Below are positions 21,560 through 32,008 of a stretch of DNA of 64,000 nucleotides, one piece after another. Origin of the DNA: Phymatolithon calcareum (lineage: Eukaryota; Rhodophyta; Florideophyceae; Hapalidiales); NCBI GenBank assembly GCA_977006965.1, contig OZ345365.1:2728001-2792000 (forward strand), written 5' to 3'. The notes beneath the pieces were generated by a model that was not told the origin of the DNA, searched no databases, and saw nothing but the letters and a program-made list of their open reading frames with translations. The translations under genes and the position numbers were made by a program. How positions within the stretch are numbered: the stretch's first letter is position 1; each line of letters opens with the position of its first letter.

Positions 21560-22330
21560 GTGCCTCGCGGGACACTTGACAGTAACTGCACAGGAAATGA
21601 ATTGCAAAAGATACAATAGCATGCTCCGGCAGAACCTGCTGTGATAATCGTGAGTTTTGGACAGGTAGATGAGCGATAACGACATCAACGTACAAATTAG
21701 AACACGACCGGTTGTTCTTTAGATCCACTGGCAGACCCAGAGAGCGGATGATAGAAACTTCAAGCGGCTGTTTAAAAAGTGGAAGTGGCTTGCTGGCTCG
21801 CCGAGCAGTTCACAGAAACTGCACAGGAAATGAATTGGACAAGAGACACGGACATACTTGGTCAGATCGTGTGTTATGGATTGGTAGATTGGCGATAATG
21901 ACGTCAACGTACGAATTCGAATGCGACAGCGTGGTTTTTTAGATCCTGTTGTAAACGAAGAGAGCGGATGACAATCAACACAAGCGTATGTTTACAACCG
22001 TAAGCGCCGCAATGGACCATGGGTTAGTGTTAGTATTCAGGGTACCGAAATCAAGCGATGTCTAAATCTCCCATTGCCCACCGTGATCTCGAAGTTAGCG
22101 GACGTGGATTGCTGGCTCTCATAACTGGTGGCAGAAAGTGGAAATGGGGAGCAAAGAAATAATGAGACGCCTGTAAGAAACAGCAAAGTAACAATTGTGC
22201 GTTTTGGACAGGTAAAATAACAGTAATGAAGACAACGTACAATTTCGAATGCATGCGCGCGGTACTCGTTCCTAGGCGATCAACTCAAAGAGCAGATGAC
22301 AGACACTTCAATCGATTGATTTCCACCGCA
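21560..22330. repeat. Three imperfect tandem units inside the CACTG element
   Basis: Units share AACTGCACAGGAAATGAATT, TTGGACAGGTAGAT, GCGATAACGACATCAACGTA and AGAGCGGATGA. The ACGTAC landmark falls near 21684, 21910 and 22237, so spacing is about 225 then 330 bp. Position close to one end fits the subterminal transposase-binding zone of CACTA elements. Confidence 0.75.
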
Positions 22331-22583
22331 AGATCAGATAGTCATTTGGACGGCAGGGGTCATAGATTCGTGGAGGTATCAAGGGGATTGATCGCGATAG
22401 GATGTAGAGATCTTCCATTTCCCTCTGCGGCTCTGATGGTACCCTCACCTCAGAGGATCGCACTGGAATCCTTAGCTCGTCTGCCGCCGTCCTTTATACC
22501 GCTAGAGTCCAAACTCAGAGAAATATTGCAAAAAACTTTCACGAAACTTTTTTGTAATGTTTGTCTGGTTTTGAACCCAATGT

Positions 22584-22750
22584 GTTTGCGAAAGCACATA
22601 CAAGCTTAGAACAATGAAGATAGTTATACGTCAAAGTAGTGCACCGAGGTGCACTACTTTGATTATCTGTTTGAGAAAGCACATAGAAGCTTAGAACAAC
22701 GAAGACGTTCATACATCAAGGTAGTGCAACTAGGTGCACTACTTTGACGT
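22584..22750. repeat. Tandem pair of hairpin units
   Basis: Two ~83-bp units share AAGCACATA, AAGCTTAGAACAA and GAAGA, and each ends in a palindrome. Unit 1 has perfect 15-bp arms TCAAAGTAGTGCACC with a 2-bp loop. Unit 2 has 17-bp arms with two mismatches around ACTAGG. They lie about 160 bp upstream of the 691-aa gene, so they may be regulatory or transposase-binding sites. Confidence 0.8.
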
Positions 22751-22911
22751 ATGACCAGGTACTAGGCAGAGCTCGAAGGAGTCCTGCACTCTCCCCTTCA
22801 GAATCTCGAGTCTGGGAATGAACGCGCCCAGTCACGTACGGGAGTGGGCAGAACTTTCATCCAACCAGCACGTGCTCTCAGTTCGGAGCTTCAATCTCAC
22901 TGGACGCAGAA

Positions 22912-24987
22912 ATGGAAGGCAATAGGCCGGCGTCTGTACAAGGAACAGGAAACGATGTACGAGGTCGCAGCAATGGCAGCCTAGTTAGTACGGGCAGCGA
23001 AAGCCTCGCGCTTCACGAGATGAAAACGTCGACGGACATAATCAAGAACGACCTTCTGTCCGTGAAGCAGGATGTGCAGAATATGGGGAAAAAGGAGGCA
23101 GATATTGCCAATAAACTGGAAAGTATCATCTCACAAGCACGCCGTCTGGGAGAACCGCATCCTGACGATATTATCTGCTCTGACTGCAAGAGCAGACGCA
23201 ACCTTGTGAAGCTTGATGTACCTCACTTCAAGGAGGCATTTGAAGATACAAACTTCGTAGTGCCCAATCTGCAGCTGACGTGCGTTTTAACTACCTTAAG
23301 TTTTGCTCTCCAAGCCCCAAACTATCGCTGGATGGTCTCGCAGAGTGTACTGAGCGCATGGGCAGATGAGTCGCCAACACTAATAGGTGCGTCCGGGTTT
23401 TCCATACTTGCATTTGCAATCAAGGGAAATGCGCGAAAGCGGTCATGTTCGTCGGGTACTGGAAGAATGTTTTCTCTGCTAATGAGGGAAGCAACAATCT
23501 GCGCCATTAGTTATGCCAGAGAGGAGGGCGATATATTTGAAAAGCCTGGGGAGAACATCGAAATGGCTCCACCCCTTGCGCGGGACGAAATGATCTCTGG
23601 TAGGTCAACAGGTGGAAAACGTCGAATTCCAATTCCGTCCTGGCTTATATCCATGCATCCATCCGAGTCTTTCCGCAGGAGCGTGAACGCAGTTACGAAC
23701 TTCATCGAGTTTGCGGATGCTGGTGCGCCGAGCGTTGGTGCAAGTTCGCATAGTGCATCGACCTGTGACCAAGATGCTTTGGGCACTCATAGTGTCGCGC
23801 GTCAACAAGCATTTGCGACTCCATCGGCTAGTCTTGTGGCTGGTAGTCGTAGTGCATGCACAGCCACGCAACACAGGCTTGACACGCAAGCGTCATCTGC
23901 GGCGCATTTGGTGGGAGATATGCGAGTTTTGAAGAGACTACGCACGGGCGAGACTGTACCAGAGCTGGGAGCTGGAGCGGTCGGAAATTCTGAAGTCAGA
24001 AATGGGTTAATAGGCAGAGAAGCATACATGCGCGAAGAGTACCGCAAAGAGGTCGTGAGGAAGATCCGTGGTGCGTGGAACTACTATCAGAACCATTACC
24101 GGAGTGACATGCGAGCGTTTTTGCACCTGAAGCTCATGTTTCTCGCGGAATACCTTCAAGAGAGGTATTTGTCGAAGGGTCAGACACTGATCTTTGCTGC
24201 TTGGGAAGGAGACGAGTACGTCATACCGGATGCGATGCACGATGAGCTAGAGTCACCACTTTTGCACGATCGCCATTCAAGGTGGAACATTCCTGCAGCC
24301 GTACATGGTGACCAGATGCAGTGTCGGGAGCTTCAAACGGGCGATCTTCTTGGACATGCGCAGAATATCGAAGAAATTGAGAATCTCAAAGTGCAATTTC
24401 CGTGCCTTAACGTAGTGCTCAAGTACAAAAGAAAGGTAATCGGAGCTCCCTCCGATGCGATGGTGAATCATCTACGTCTGTTTCGCGGTCCATCGGGAGA
24501 ATCGCTGTACATTTTGGAAGATCATGTCAGTCTTCATTGGCTGGCATTGGACATGCTCGTGGACCGATTCAAGGTGAGAGATTACTGCGCTCTTCTTGGA
24601 ATGTCAGGGCTATCGATTCGTACTGTTCACATTATGGCTATCGCGCTGCGCGGTCTCCTTCTCCAAACACTTGGAAAAATCTTACACTTTACGGAGAAGA
24701 CAGCTCTTGGAATCGTGGATCACAGGCAGGTCGGTACAGTGGAGGATGTATTTACGACGAAATTGGAAAGTGCTCGCCAAGGAAGTACTGGGAAGCAGGG
24801 TGTCACTCGCGCTAGGCAGTTGAGTCAGAAGATGGAAATCAGCTACGCGGAGTTTTGTACAGAACTAACATCGCCTCAACGTTCTTTGGCATCTGATCTT
24901 GCGCCATCTGCAAGAGGTGCTCAGCTAGGGGGTCGCACGATTTCGGCGCGAGATATGAACTCTTCATGGATTACTGGGGGAACGTAA
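22912..24987 (+). CDS. Orphan 691-aa protein of the CACTG element
   Basis: The ORF is open from ATG 22912. The N-terminus is Ser/Gly-rich. Residues about 35-80 (MKTSTDIIKNDLLSVKQDVQ and on) look like a coiled coil, followed by a CSDC pair (C89, C92). The middle (about 225-345) is Ser/Ala/Thr-rich and probably disordered. The C-terminal half is folded-looking, with basic and aromatic stretches (REEYRKEVVRKIRGAWNYYQ, LHWLALDMLVDRFKVRDYC) that could form an HTH or DNA-contacting surface. I recognise no family. Its place inside the inverted repeats, next to the hairpins, suggests a TnpA-like accessory protein that binds the element's ends. That is inference only. Confidence 0.75.
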   Translation: MEGNRPASVQGTGNDVRGRSNGSLVSTGSESLALHEMKTSTDIIKNDLLSVKQDVQNMGKKEADIANKLESIISQARRLGEPHPDDIICSDCKSRRNLVKLDVPHFKEAFEDTNFVVPNLQLTCVLTTLSFALQAPNYRWMVSQSVLSAWADESPTLIGASGFSILAFAIKGNARKRSCSSGTGRMFSLLMREATICAISYAREEGDIFEKPGENIEMAPPLARDEMISGRSTGGKRRIPIPSWLISMHPSESFRRSVNAVTNFIEFADAGAPSVGASSHSASTCDQDALGTHSVARQQAFATPSASLVAGSRSACTATQHRLDTQASSAAHLVGDMRVLKRLRTGETVPELGAGAVGNSEVRNGLIGREAYMREEYRKEVVRKIRGAWNYYQNHYRSDMRAFLHLKLMFLAEYLQERYLSKGQTLIFAAWEGDEYVIPDAMHDELESPLLHDRHSRWNIPAAVHGDQMQCRELQTGDLLGHAQNIEEIENLKVQFPCLNVVLKYKRKVIGAPSDAMVNHLRLFRGPSGESLYILEDHVSLHWLALDMLVDRFKVRDYCALLGMSGLSIRTVHIMAIALRGLLLQTLGKILHFTEKTALGIVDHRQVGTVEDVFTTKLESARQGSTGKQGVTRARQLSQKMEISYAEFCTELTSPQRSLASDLAPSARGAQLGGRTISARDMNSSWITGGT

Positions 24988-25434
24988 CACGGTCTTTTTT
25001 AAGGTGGTTTTCATTTTGTGAGATCCTGAAAAACTTTTCTATTTCTCTTGTCTATTTTCGTTCGTGGTGATCGTGTAGTGTGCGCTTTGTTCTGTGTGCT
25101 ATCCAATAGAATTGTTAACGTTGAGAATTTCTGGTGGCCACTATGCTCCTGAGGTTGATTGTGTTAGTTCGAGGAAAGCCGAAGATAGACTTAATTGCTC
25201 TCGTCTGAGCTTCGGAGCGAATTATCACTACGGGGAACACGCTGTGCAAAGACACCGGGGTTTGCGTCTGCTCCATGGATATATCCAGCAGTGTCTTCCA
25301 GCCTTTCCCACAGCAGAGCGAATGAAGATGAAAAATGTCCTGTTTGTGATATCTTCTTCCATATTGCAGGACGCTTGTGTGGTTGGACTCCGAACAGACG
25401 CGGTGGGGGCATCTCTGAAAGTAAAGTCGCTTAC

Positions 25435-26299
25435 TCAGGAATTTTCCACCCACATTGCTGTCTCTTGGAAGAGTGTAGGAATGGTCTCTGCTCGAAGTCT
25501 TGAATGGTCACTACATCCTAGTAGAATGCTGCGGGACGAAGAGCGGAATGCTTGAGTGCCCATGAGCTGAATTGCCTGAACTCGCTTTGCGGAATTTCGT
25601 CTCTCTCTGTACACTGCGGAATCGCCCGTGTTAATGTCGACCTGAAGCGCTTGGCATAGATCCGCGTAGGTTTCAAATGCGATCTGAAGCTTTGAAGATG
25701 CACGAATATTTGGAAATCGGACGTGGTATTCCGAGGGAACAGCGATACAGTTAGTCAGACAGAAGTTCATATGCCAATGTTTGAAATTCCTTCAAAGTGC
25801 GGTCGGCCGGACTGGATTTCAGAGATACAGCCACAATGGAATTTCCTCTACAGAGGCTAAGTACCTTCCTTCCGAGCTCCGTACCGGTGGACTGTAGCAA
25901 TTTAGTAGCCCTCAGACGGGCGAACAATACTGTTTTGGTGATAGAATTCTGCAGGACGTCCCGCATGCTATTGGAAAAAACTATTCTTTCGGTGTTGTGG
26001 ACAAGGCGCGCAGAACGTACTTCTTGTTCGAGATGACGCAAATCTCTGGGGAGGGCATTGTGCTCTTTCCGAAAGAATTCAATCTCCTCAATTACATTAC
26101 CATTAAACATCATCTGTTCGTAATGACGGTGAGAGCGCTCGCGGGAATGCTGGACTGTAGGGCGATATATTCCCCCGGCTAGCTGACGATTGACATTTTC
26201 AGGTTGAGCGGCATCTGGAAGAGCGACGTTAGCCTGGACTTCTTGTTCCGGTACTGCACTGAACGCCCCAGGATGACTGACTGACGTCCCATCGTCCAT
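25435..26299 (-). CDS. Unknown minus-strand protein of the CACTG element, probably two-part
   Basis: It starts at ATG 26299 (MDDGTSVSHPGAFSAVPEQE). The first 182 codons contain a helical, charged segment (EEIEFFRKEHNALPRDLRHL) and end at 25751. An overlapping frame (25770-25435) continues with coding-looking sequence (CIAVPSEYHVRFPNIRASSK), so a frameshift or intron near 25.76 kb may join them. No family is recognised. It is divergent from the transposase gene across a 333-bp spacer, suggesting a shared promoter region. Confidence 0.5.
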
Positions 26300-26635
26300 G
26301 GTTAAAGTTCGAGGCCGTTAAACAGTCTTCAAATTCATTTACTACCGCTCTGCCACCCACGATTTCGAATACGAGGGAGCAAACGTTGTAGAGTATCATG
26401 AACAAGTTGGCGAGATACTCTCAATACTTCCTACAGGACAGTACTATACCGTTCCTATACACAACGTAGAATCTGGTCCTGCATTTATAATAGGACAGAT
26501 GACAGTCTTTGTATATTTTGTCGTGATAAATGACAAACCTAGTTCGACGATTCCAACGTCGAGAAGGTACGCTTATGGTCTCGTGACCATAGGTTCCCAA
26601 ACTCAGGATCTTTCACGCTACTACGCGCATCAGTG
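26300..26635. promoter_or_regulatory. Divergent intergenic region
   Basis: This 336-bp spacer lies between the minus-strand gene starting at 26299 and the plus-strand gene starting at 26636. It is presumably bidirectional promoter DNA. I see no convincing TATA box at the expected distance on either side. Confidence 0.4.
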
Positions 26636-27175
26636 ATGTCAGCAGACCGAACGCCGAAACCCAAGCGGCGAAGGAGTGGATTTCGATTGTCTCAGGCGCG
26701 CGATTACAATGAAGTATTAACAGCGGGTAGATTATCTGAATCGGTGCCATTTAACACATTGCTGTCTACCAACGAAATTTTGCGTCAGCCCCACAGATAT
26801 GGAATACAAGCTCAAGCGCCGTTCCCACCCACGCAAATTTTCAGCGCAGAGGGAGAGATCTCCAATGCGGAAATACGTCTTCCTGGTGTTAATGCTGAAT
26901 TGAACGTGATTCGACTTGATGAACTGGCATCTCTCACGGACAATGAATCGGAAATCGACCTCCATTTGGACTTACACAATGGAATCGGCTTTCAAGACGA
27001 GCCCTCGAGCTCACCTACAGACAAAACCATGACCGACGAATACATTACAATTCAATACCTATTGAGCTCTGCGGATGTGATACCTGAAAATAGAATACGG
27101 AGAGCCTCGCCACCTGCAAGCGATGATGCTGACGACGCTGCGCCGATAGTCACAATTATGATTGGCAAGCGGTAG
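26636..27175 (+). CDS. N-terminal piece of the tnp2-like transposase gene
   Basis: The first ATG is 26636 (MSADRTPKPKRRRSGFRLSQ). A basic, nuclear-localisation-like start is followed by an acidic, low-complexity C-terminus. The frame ends at 27175, overlapping the next plus-strand frame (27162/27177-27950), which continues without a spacer. I take this as the first segment of one long transposase gene that is either spliced or frameshifted. No catalytic motif is in this part. Confidence 0.5.
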   Translation: MSADRTPKPKRRRSGFRLSQARDYNEVLTAGRLSESVPFNTLLSTNEILRQPHRYGIQAQAPFPPTQIFSAEGEISNAEIRLPGVNAELNVIRLDELASLTDNESEIDLHLDLHNGIGFQDEPSSSPTDKTMTDEYITIQYLLSSADVIPENRIRRASPPASDDADDAAPIVTIMIGKR

Positions 27176-27176
27176 T

Positions 27177-27950
27177 ATGAAGCTGACCAAAACCCAATAC
27201 CAGGCCATGCGAATCATCTCTGATACGATTCGAAGGATGCCGTCAGAGAACTGGAGTGTCAATGGAAGCATTGATTCTCAATTTAATCTTCCCAGACACC
27301 GAATCGAAGCTCTTCCTCACTACAGCACGCTTTACAAAAAGATCAAGCCCATTTTTTACACTAATCTGGCAGTTAGAGGTGGCGAGCATATGGAAGATAT
27401 TTGTGTTCGAAAAGCTGGTGCTCGGGCGAAATCCTTCTCCGCTGACGGCGCTTCATTAGTCCCGGTACACACCATTCTCCCCGGTGAGTACGCGAGAGCC
27501 GATGTGGGGCGCGATCCCGTTTTCAGACTCATGCGAAGTTCGAGTTTTTCGGAAGCAAGCGATGCTCATGATTGCATTGATTCTTGGCCTTTAATTTCGG
27601 CCCGTCCATGGTTCTATGGGCCAAGGCGCCACTTCAGTGTTGACGGCTCTGTGCAGGGTCATTTCTCAAATTTTGCAGAGACCGGAGACACTATCGCAAT
27701 CCAGTTTCTTGGTTCTGGTGATTTACACCCAGAGATATCCGTTCAGTTTGCACAATTGGACGGACAAGCGAGGCCTATGACATTATTTGGTAAGGTTGCT
27801 CGTGTTTGGACATCCCATCATGAAAGTCGCGAAGGGCAGGCTTCGTTCATTGAAGATCTTCCCAGTCATCTTTCCGAACGCGACAGATCCGTTATTAAGC
27901 CACTTTTGTTCTGCTCCTACTCATCTCCGTCGGACACAGTAACTGTATAA
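27177..27950 (+). CDS. Second piece of the tnp2-like transposase gene
   Basis: The first ATG in frame is 27177 (MKLTKTQYQAMRIISDTIRR). The segment has helical and beta-like folded sequence (YGPRRHFSVDGSVQGHFSNF; RVWTSHHESREG) but no named motif. It ends at 27950, only 63 bases before the next open frame in the same phase (28014-29381). Stops at 27948 and 28005 separate them. A GTAAGT at 28004 hints at a splice site, but an intron of about 20 bases would be too short. One gene broken by mutation is equally possible. Confidence 0.5.
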   Translation: MKLTKTQYQAMRIISDTIRRMPSENWSVNGSIDSQFNLPRHRIEALPHYSTLYKKIKPIFYTNLAVRGGEHMEDICVRKAGARAKSFSADGASLVPVHTILPGEYARADVGRDPVFRLMRSSSFSEASDAHDCIDSWPLISARPWFYGPRRHFSVDGSVQGHFSNFAETGDTIAIQFLGSGDLHPEISVQFAQLDGQARPMTLFGKVARVWTSHHESREGQASFIEDLPSHLSERDRSVIKPLLFCSYSSPSDTVTV

Positions 27951-28013
27951 ATTCCACCGTTGCCCGTAGATGAAACTGGAAATGGAGCAGATCAGGAAAT
28001 GGAGTAAGTATCG

Positions 28014-29381
28014 TTGCATTCCAGGCGCCAGAACAGGCGTGCATCGTCGCATATCCGCGAAGCAATGCGACTAAGGAACAGGGCACTCCAGGAGCTTCGA
28101 CAACAAAGAGAAGATGCGTGGCTTGGATGGCGTAAGCCTCTTCTCAAACCAGGAGACCTTGTCGCGCTTCTTCGACCTTCCTGGTCCCTAACTTCATCCG
28201 CCTCCCGAATTGTTCTCGTCCATAGGTTTTGGGCTGAAGAAGACGAACGCAGCAGGCATATCTTCTGGTTGCGGGAAGAAGACTCCGTTTTGGTGCCAAC
28301 AGAATCGCTGCCATCTGTTCTAGGACTTACGTCGATAACAACTGGAACCGCTCAGATATATCACGATGTTCTTTCAGTGCACCTCGTGTCATCATCTTCC
28401 CAAGTTCGTGGGGTAGACAAATTCCGACCCGTCAGTAGTCTGGGAACATTAAGAAGTGGAGAACTTTATTTTATTTACCGATTTCTCCTCTTTTGGGACG
28501 GTTTTGAAATAACTTCTGGGAAGTCAGCTTCTGGCGAGGGCTTTTATATGGTATGCCTAAAACTACCGGTTCAGGCGAGAGCATCCGCGGCAGCTGTGCG
28601 AATTATTAGCCTTACCCCTCCAGGCGTTAAGATCAATGCTATATTCCAGCGTATTCGAAACGACATCACTACAGGTATGTCGGAGGGCTTTCTCGATATA
28701 GCAGCTGATGGGAAGCCAATACGCATATTTTTGGACCTTGTCGGGTTCATTGGCGACACCCCGGCAATAAATGCAGCCCTAGATGTCCTAGGACATACAG
28801 CGACAGCATGCTGTCACCTCTGCCGGTTTTCGAGGAGGTCATCTACGCTTGTGGGTAGCCGATACACGCATCATGGATTCCACGCGTCATCCTCCTCCAC
28901 AGCAAGGGGATTCTATCAGCATACAGGAGTTCGAGACTCGGGCGCCAAGGAGGAGACATGTCGGCTCCTCGGTATATCGTACAAGCACACAGATAACCAG
29001 CTACCACTCCACGCTCTCCGTGCCGACATCATCGCTGCTCAAGAGTCTGTGCCCACAACCAGCGAGGGTACTTCTGTTCTGCATTTCGTGCTCGACCCTT
29101 ACAGAGCATGCTTGGAGGCTCCCGACCATCTACTTACTGGCCACTTTAGGGATTGCGCCAATGCGGCGTTTCGCCTCCTACCAACTACCGCACACAGGAA
29201 ATCTGTTGAGAAGTACATGATAGCTTTTCTTCATGAGTGTGGACTCCACGCACAGAATCGACTCTTCGATTTCGAGAAGAAGACCCTTTATTCCATGTCC
29301 ATGTCTGAGTTGTACTCTCTCCGTGGTGTCTCATTCGGGCTTCGTTCGGGCATGCGTTTCTCTTCCGGTACTGTCTTGTAA
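28014..29381 (+). CDS. tnp2/CACTA-like transposase, catalytic part
   Basis: Visible landmarks are FLLFWDGFEITSGKSASG (D at about residue 162), IRIFLDLVGFIGDTPAINAA (D at about 248) and a Cys cluster ATACCHLCRF right after it. This spacing and the GF.GD...C..C signature resemble the RNase-H core of tnp2-type (EnSpm/CACTA, Plavaka-like) transposases, in which the second Asp is followed by a Cys-rich loop. The first in-frame ATG is near 28065; the open frame starts at 28014 after a stop. The C-terminus continues in another frame (29.37-30.65 kb). Assignment to the tnp2 class is from motif memory and is tentative at superfamily level. Confidence 0.6.
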   Translation: MHSRRQNRRASSHIREAMRLRNRALQELRQQREDAWLGWRKPLLKPGDLVALLRPSWSLTSSASRIVLVHRFWAEEDERSRHIFWLREEDSVLVPTESLPSVLGLTSITTGTAQIYHDVLSVHLVSSSSQVRGVDKFRPVSSLGTLRSGELYFIYRFLLFWDGFEITSGKSASGEGFYMVCLKLPVQARASAAAVRIISLTPPGVKINAIFQRIRNDITTGMSEGFLDIAADGKPIRIFLDLVGFIGDTPAINAALDVLGHTATACCHLCRFSRRSSTLVGSRYTHHGFHASSSSTARGFYQHTGVRDSGAKEETCRLLGISYKHTDNQLPLHALRADIIAAQESVPTTSEGTSVLHFVLDPYRACLEAPDHLLTGHFRDCANAAFRLLPTTAHRKSVEKYMIAFLHECGLHAQNRLFDFEKKTLYSMSMSELYSLRGVSFGLRSGMRFSSGTVL

Positions 29382-30651
29382 GAATAGCTCGCGGTGTCAT
29401 GAAAGCATTGCCATTGTCAGATCTTGTTCGTCTCTAATAGCCCGACTATGGAATCCGACCAAGGAGGAACAAACGGCTGCATTCTCTAAAACGTACTTGG
29501 CCGACGTGCAAGAGCAAACCAGAACCCACGTGGGTCTTATTCGTTCACTCTGCGAAATGGACGACGCCGCAATGCAAGAACTAGAAACCTCAAGAACAAG
29601 TACATCAATCAAGACGTCCATATCAAAAGAGTACAGAGAAAGGATAATTGCCATCAAGGCAATCGACAAACCAAACGTCCACCGACTTTTCAAACTCGTC
29701 TTTTCAACACTTCCTTCCATTGGTTTTATTTCCAGGGTTGGTGAGCTTGTGATGGAAAAAGCGCACCAGACGCTAAAACGAGCCATTAAGCAATCTAACA
29801 ACAAAGACATTCAGCTTCAGTCCGTGCTGAGCGCAGTCTTCACTGATTGGCAAGGACGCTTAACGATGCAGATTGACGGGGCTTTGCAGAACGACACACC
29901 CTCGGTTTTAGGTTGTTTCCGCCTTCTGGCAGGGCGTGAGGCGATTCTCAAAGTTGCGGGTACACTCAACAACATTCATAAGGATATGCTACGAGTTGCG
30001 ATTGGGCCGGACTGTTGCGTGCCTCCCCTTCTGCACGCGCAATCAAAATCCGTGATATCTACAAGAGCGCGCCATGATTCGAACATTGTCTGGATGCTTC
30101 AGAACCAAATTGAGGTCGTCAATCACTCTGCTGAAGCCTCTAGCTCAATTCGAAGCACGGTTTATGAGGCTTTTCAATGTTTGCGCCAGAATCCCACTCT
30201 CGCTTTTGGAGCCGGCATGAGGTCCATATACGGGAATGGCGTACTGCATACCACTTTCAAAGTTGGAGACGTGGTTCAGGTGCCATGCTTCGAAATCACA
30301 AGCCTTTCTGCCCACTACCCACTTGTTTCTCAGTGCCCGGAAACTCTACCGCTTCCCAGGGCCTCGAGAGATGAAGGTTACCTTCAATGGGGTATCATTG
30401 CGTTATTCACCAGAACTTCAACGCTTGGAGAGAATGTCTTTTGGGCAGCAGTGTACCCAGCACTCGTTCAAACTTACATTCCGCAATCGCAGGACAGCAC
30501 CTATGCACACAAAAGATATGTTTTTATGCAGAGAGTTTCTTTCCTAATGCTAAATTGCACTGTACGCAGAGTTGCCATTATTACATCGTGTGCAGATAAT
30601 ACATGCACAGATTTCTCCAACTCAGGAAAAATCTCACATTCTGCGACTTGA
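29233..30651 (+). CDS. C-terminal part of the tnp2-like transposase
   Basis: Useful coding probably begins near 29.38 kb, where the preceding frame ends, so the two parts are likely one protein broken or spliced there. The segment has KPNVHRLFKLVFSTLPSIGF, then GELVMEKAHQTLKRAIKQSN, where the E in MEKAHQ is a candidate for the third catalytic residue, and SAVFTDWQGRL. The last ~150 residues are beta-rich and of unknown role. Together with the upstream pieces the product would be roughly 1,200-1,300 aa. Confidence 0.55.
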   Translation: MSVDSTHRIDSSISRRRPFIPCPCLSCTLSVVSHSGFVRACVSLPVLSCKNSSRCHESIAIVRSCSSLIARLWNPTKEEQTAAFSKTYLADVQEQTRTHVGLIRSLCEMDDAAMQELETSRTSTSIKTSISKEYRERIIAIKAIDKPNVHRLFKLVFSTLPSIGFISRVGELVMEKAHQTLKRAIKQSNNKDIQLQSVLSAVFTDWQGRLTMQIDGALQNDTPSVLGCFRLLAGREAILKVAGTLNNIHKDMLRVAIGPDCCVPPLLHAQSKSVISTRARHDSNIVWMLQNQIEVVNHSAEASSSIRSTVYEAFQCLRQNPTLAFGAGMRSIYGNGVLHTTFKVGDVVQVPCFEITSLSAHYPLVSQCPETLPLPRASRDEGYLQWGIIALFTRTSTLGENVFWAAVYPALVQTYIPQSQDSTYAHKRYVFMQRVSFLMLNCTVRRVAIITSCADNTCTDFSNSGKISHSAT

Positions 30652-30955
30652 AGTCCTTTCCAGGGCTCGTCATTCTTTCTACTGACACGTGAAGATGGAT
30701 TCCCTCCGCGCACAGGATGATAGCTCTTCTTTACCAACAACAAACAAAGCTTCCATTTATTATTCTCTGAAAGAACTAGAGGCGATCAATGAGGAAACAA
30801 CTTTTCTACTTTATTTCGATATGTCAGAGAGCGTAACAAGTACTTCCTAGCTTTTCAAGAATGAACCATATCATTAAAGTAGGTTGAAATTGTGCACGAC
30901 ATTAATCTGCTCTACCAGGTCCGAAAATGATTAGATTGGAAACATGGTTCTCTCC
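30652..30955. other. Convergent 3' spacer
   Basis: This is about 300 bases between the plus-strand transposase end and the minus-strand small ORFs. No gene is seen; it presumably holds polyadenylation signals for both sides. Confidence 0.5.
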
Positions 30956-31542
30956 CTAGTCCTCACCATGGTTTTTCGGAGCTGAATGAAGCTCCATTGA
31001 ATTTTCGGTCTCTTCCTCTTTGGATGGTGACATTCCTTCCTGCCCGGCAAAGCAAGAGAGGTTCGAATTAGGCGTAGCTTGCTGAGGGTGCTTACTGTAC
31101 CTATTGAGGGTCAAGCGTGGCAATGAATCCGAAAAGATAGAGCTTTTGCCGGCAATGTAATCGTCCATCTCGCTCATCGTGGGCGACGGCTGGCGATCGC
31201 GGTAGTACGGGACGAAGCACTGAAGCTGTGACGATCCGGAGGGACTGTGCTGGGGGGAACGATGGCCAGTGTCAGCAGCAGATGGCGCAGGCGTATGGAT
31301 TCTGGAGAGATCGGAGTCACCCGAGAGCGCCCCACGGGGGGATTTGTAAGGGAAACTTCCGGGGGAACTTCTTGATCCTCGGAATCAGAGGTTTCGAGCA
31401 TGTGCCATTGGCGTAAGCACTCGTCATCAATCGTGGTCAGATTGTTTTTCTCCATGTAGCTTTGAGCAAATTCACGGAAATCACAGCAAGGGCATCTGTC
31501 CTGGTCCATAGCGCCCGCGAAGCTCTTCACGGGGGTATCCAT
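30956..31542 (-). CDS. Small minus-strand ORF pair of the CACTG element
   Basis: Two frames abut. The first, 31542-31174 (122 aa, MDTPVKSFAGAMDQDRCPCC), has a CPCC motif and an acidic stretch (LETSDSEDQEVPPEV). The second, 31177-30956 (73 aa, MSEMDDYIAGKSSIFSDSLP), starts on an ATGA overlap with the first stop. In a eukaryote this more likely marks one gene with a frameshift or intron than two cistrons. No family is recognised. Lying just inside the right inverted repeat, it may be a third element-encoded protein. Confidence 0.4.
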
Positions 31543-32008
31543 GGCATGCTACGGTTGACGTTATCTACATGAAGGTGGTGTCTATCATGCGTCGCACGCC
31601 AGGTAGCAAAACGCTTTAGGTATTTCGAAACGCTAAAGGCAGCTTTTTGCAGCAACTCTGATGCTTTTATATTCCGAAGTTTCCAAAAACTCAATTAGGG
31701 ACCAATCAAGTTCTACGCTAGCCTGGGCATGAGTTCGAAGCTTGAACCCAGCAGTTTTTCTGCATGGTAATCCCTGGACTGTCGTAAGATAGCTGACCCG
31801 GTATCCGTAGGACTCCGACTGCCTGAATTTTCCACTGCACGGCGAGTGCATCGTAATGACTTCAGTCGTGATCATACGACCAGAAATAAAGCATTACTTT
31901 CAACGACACTTTGCTGTCAGAGTGTAAGCCGCACAGTATCGAAGGCACTGTCCAGTCATTGGATGCCAAATTTGATGTCCACAGACACTCAATTTACTAT
32001 CCACCACC

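Noticed and set aside
23511-24240. Minus-strand ORFs of 77-94 codons within the 691-aa gene
   Set aside because: Shadows of a long continuous coding frame.
28004-28024. Intron GTAAGT...CAG inside the transposase
   Set aside because: At 21 bases it is too short to splice; kept only as a remark on the frame break.
30956-31542. ATGA-overlapping bicistronic operon
   Set aside because: The organism looks eukaryotic; a frameshift or intron in one gene explains the overlap better.
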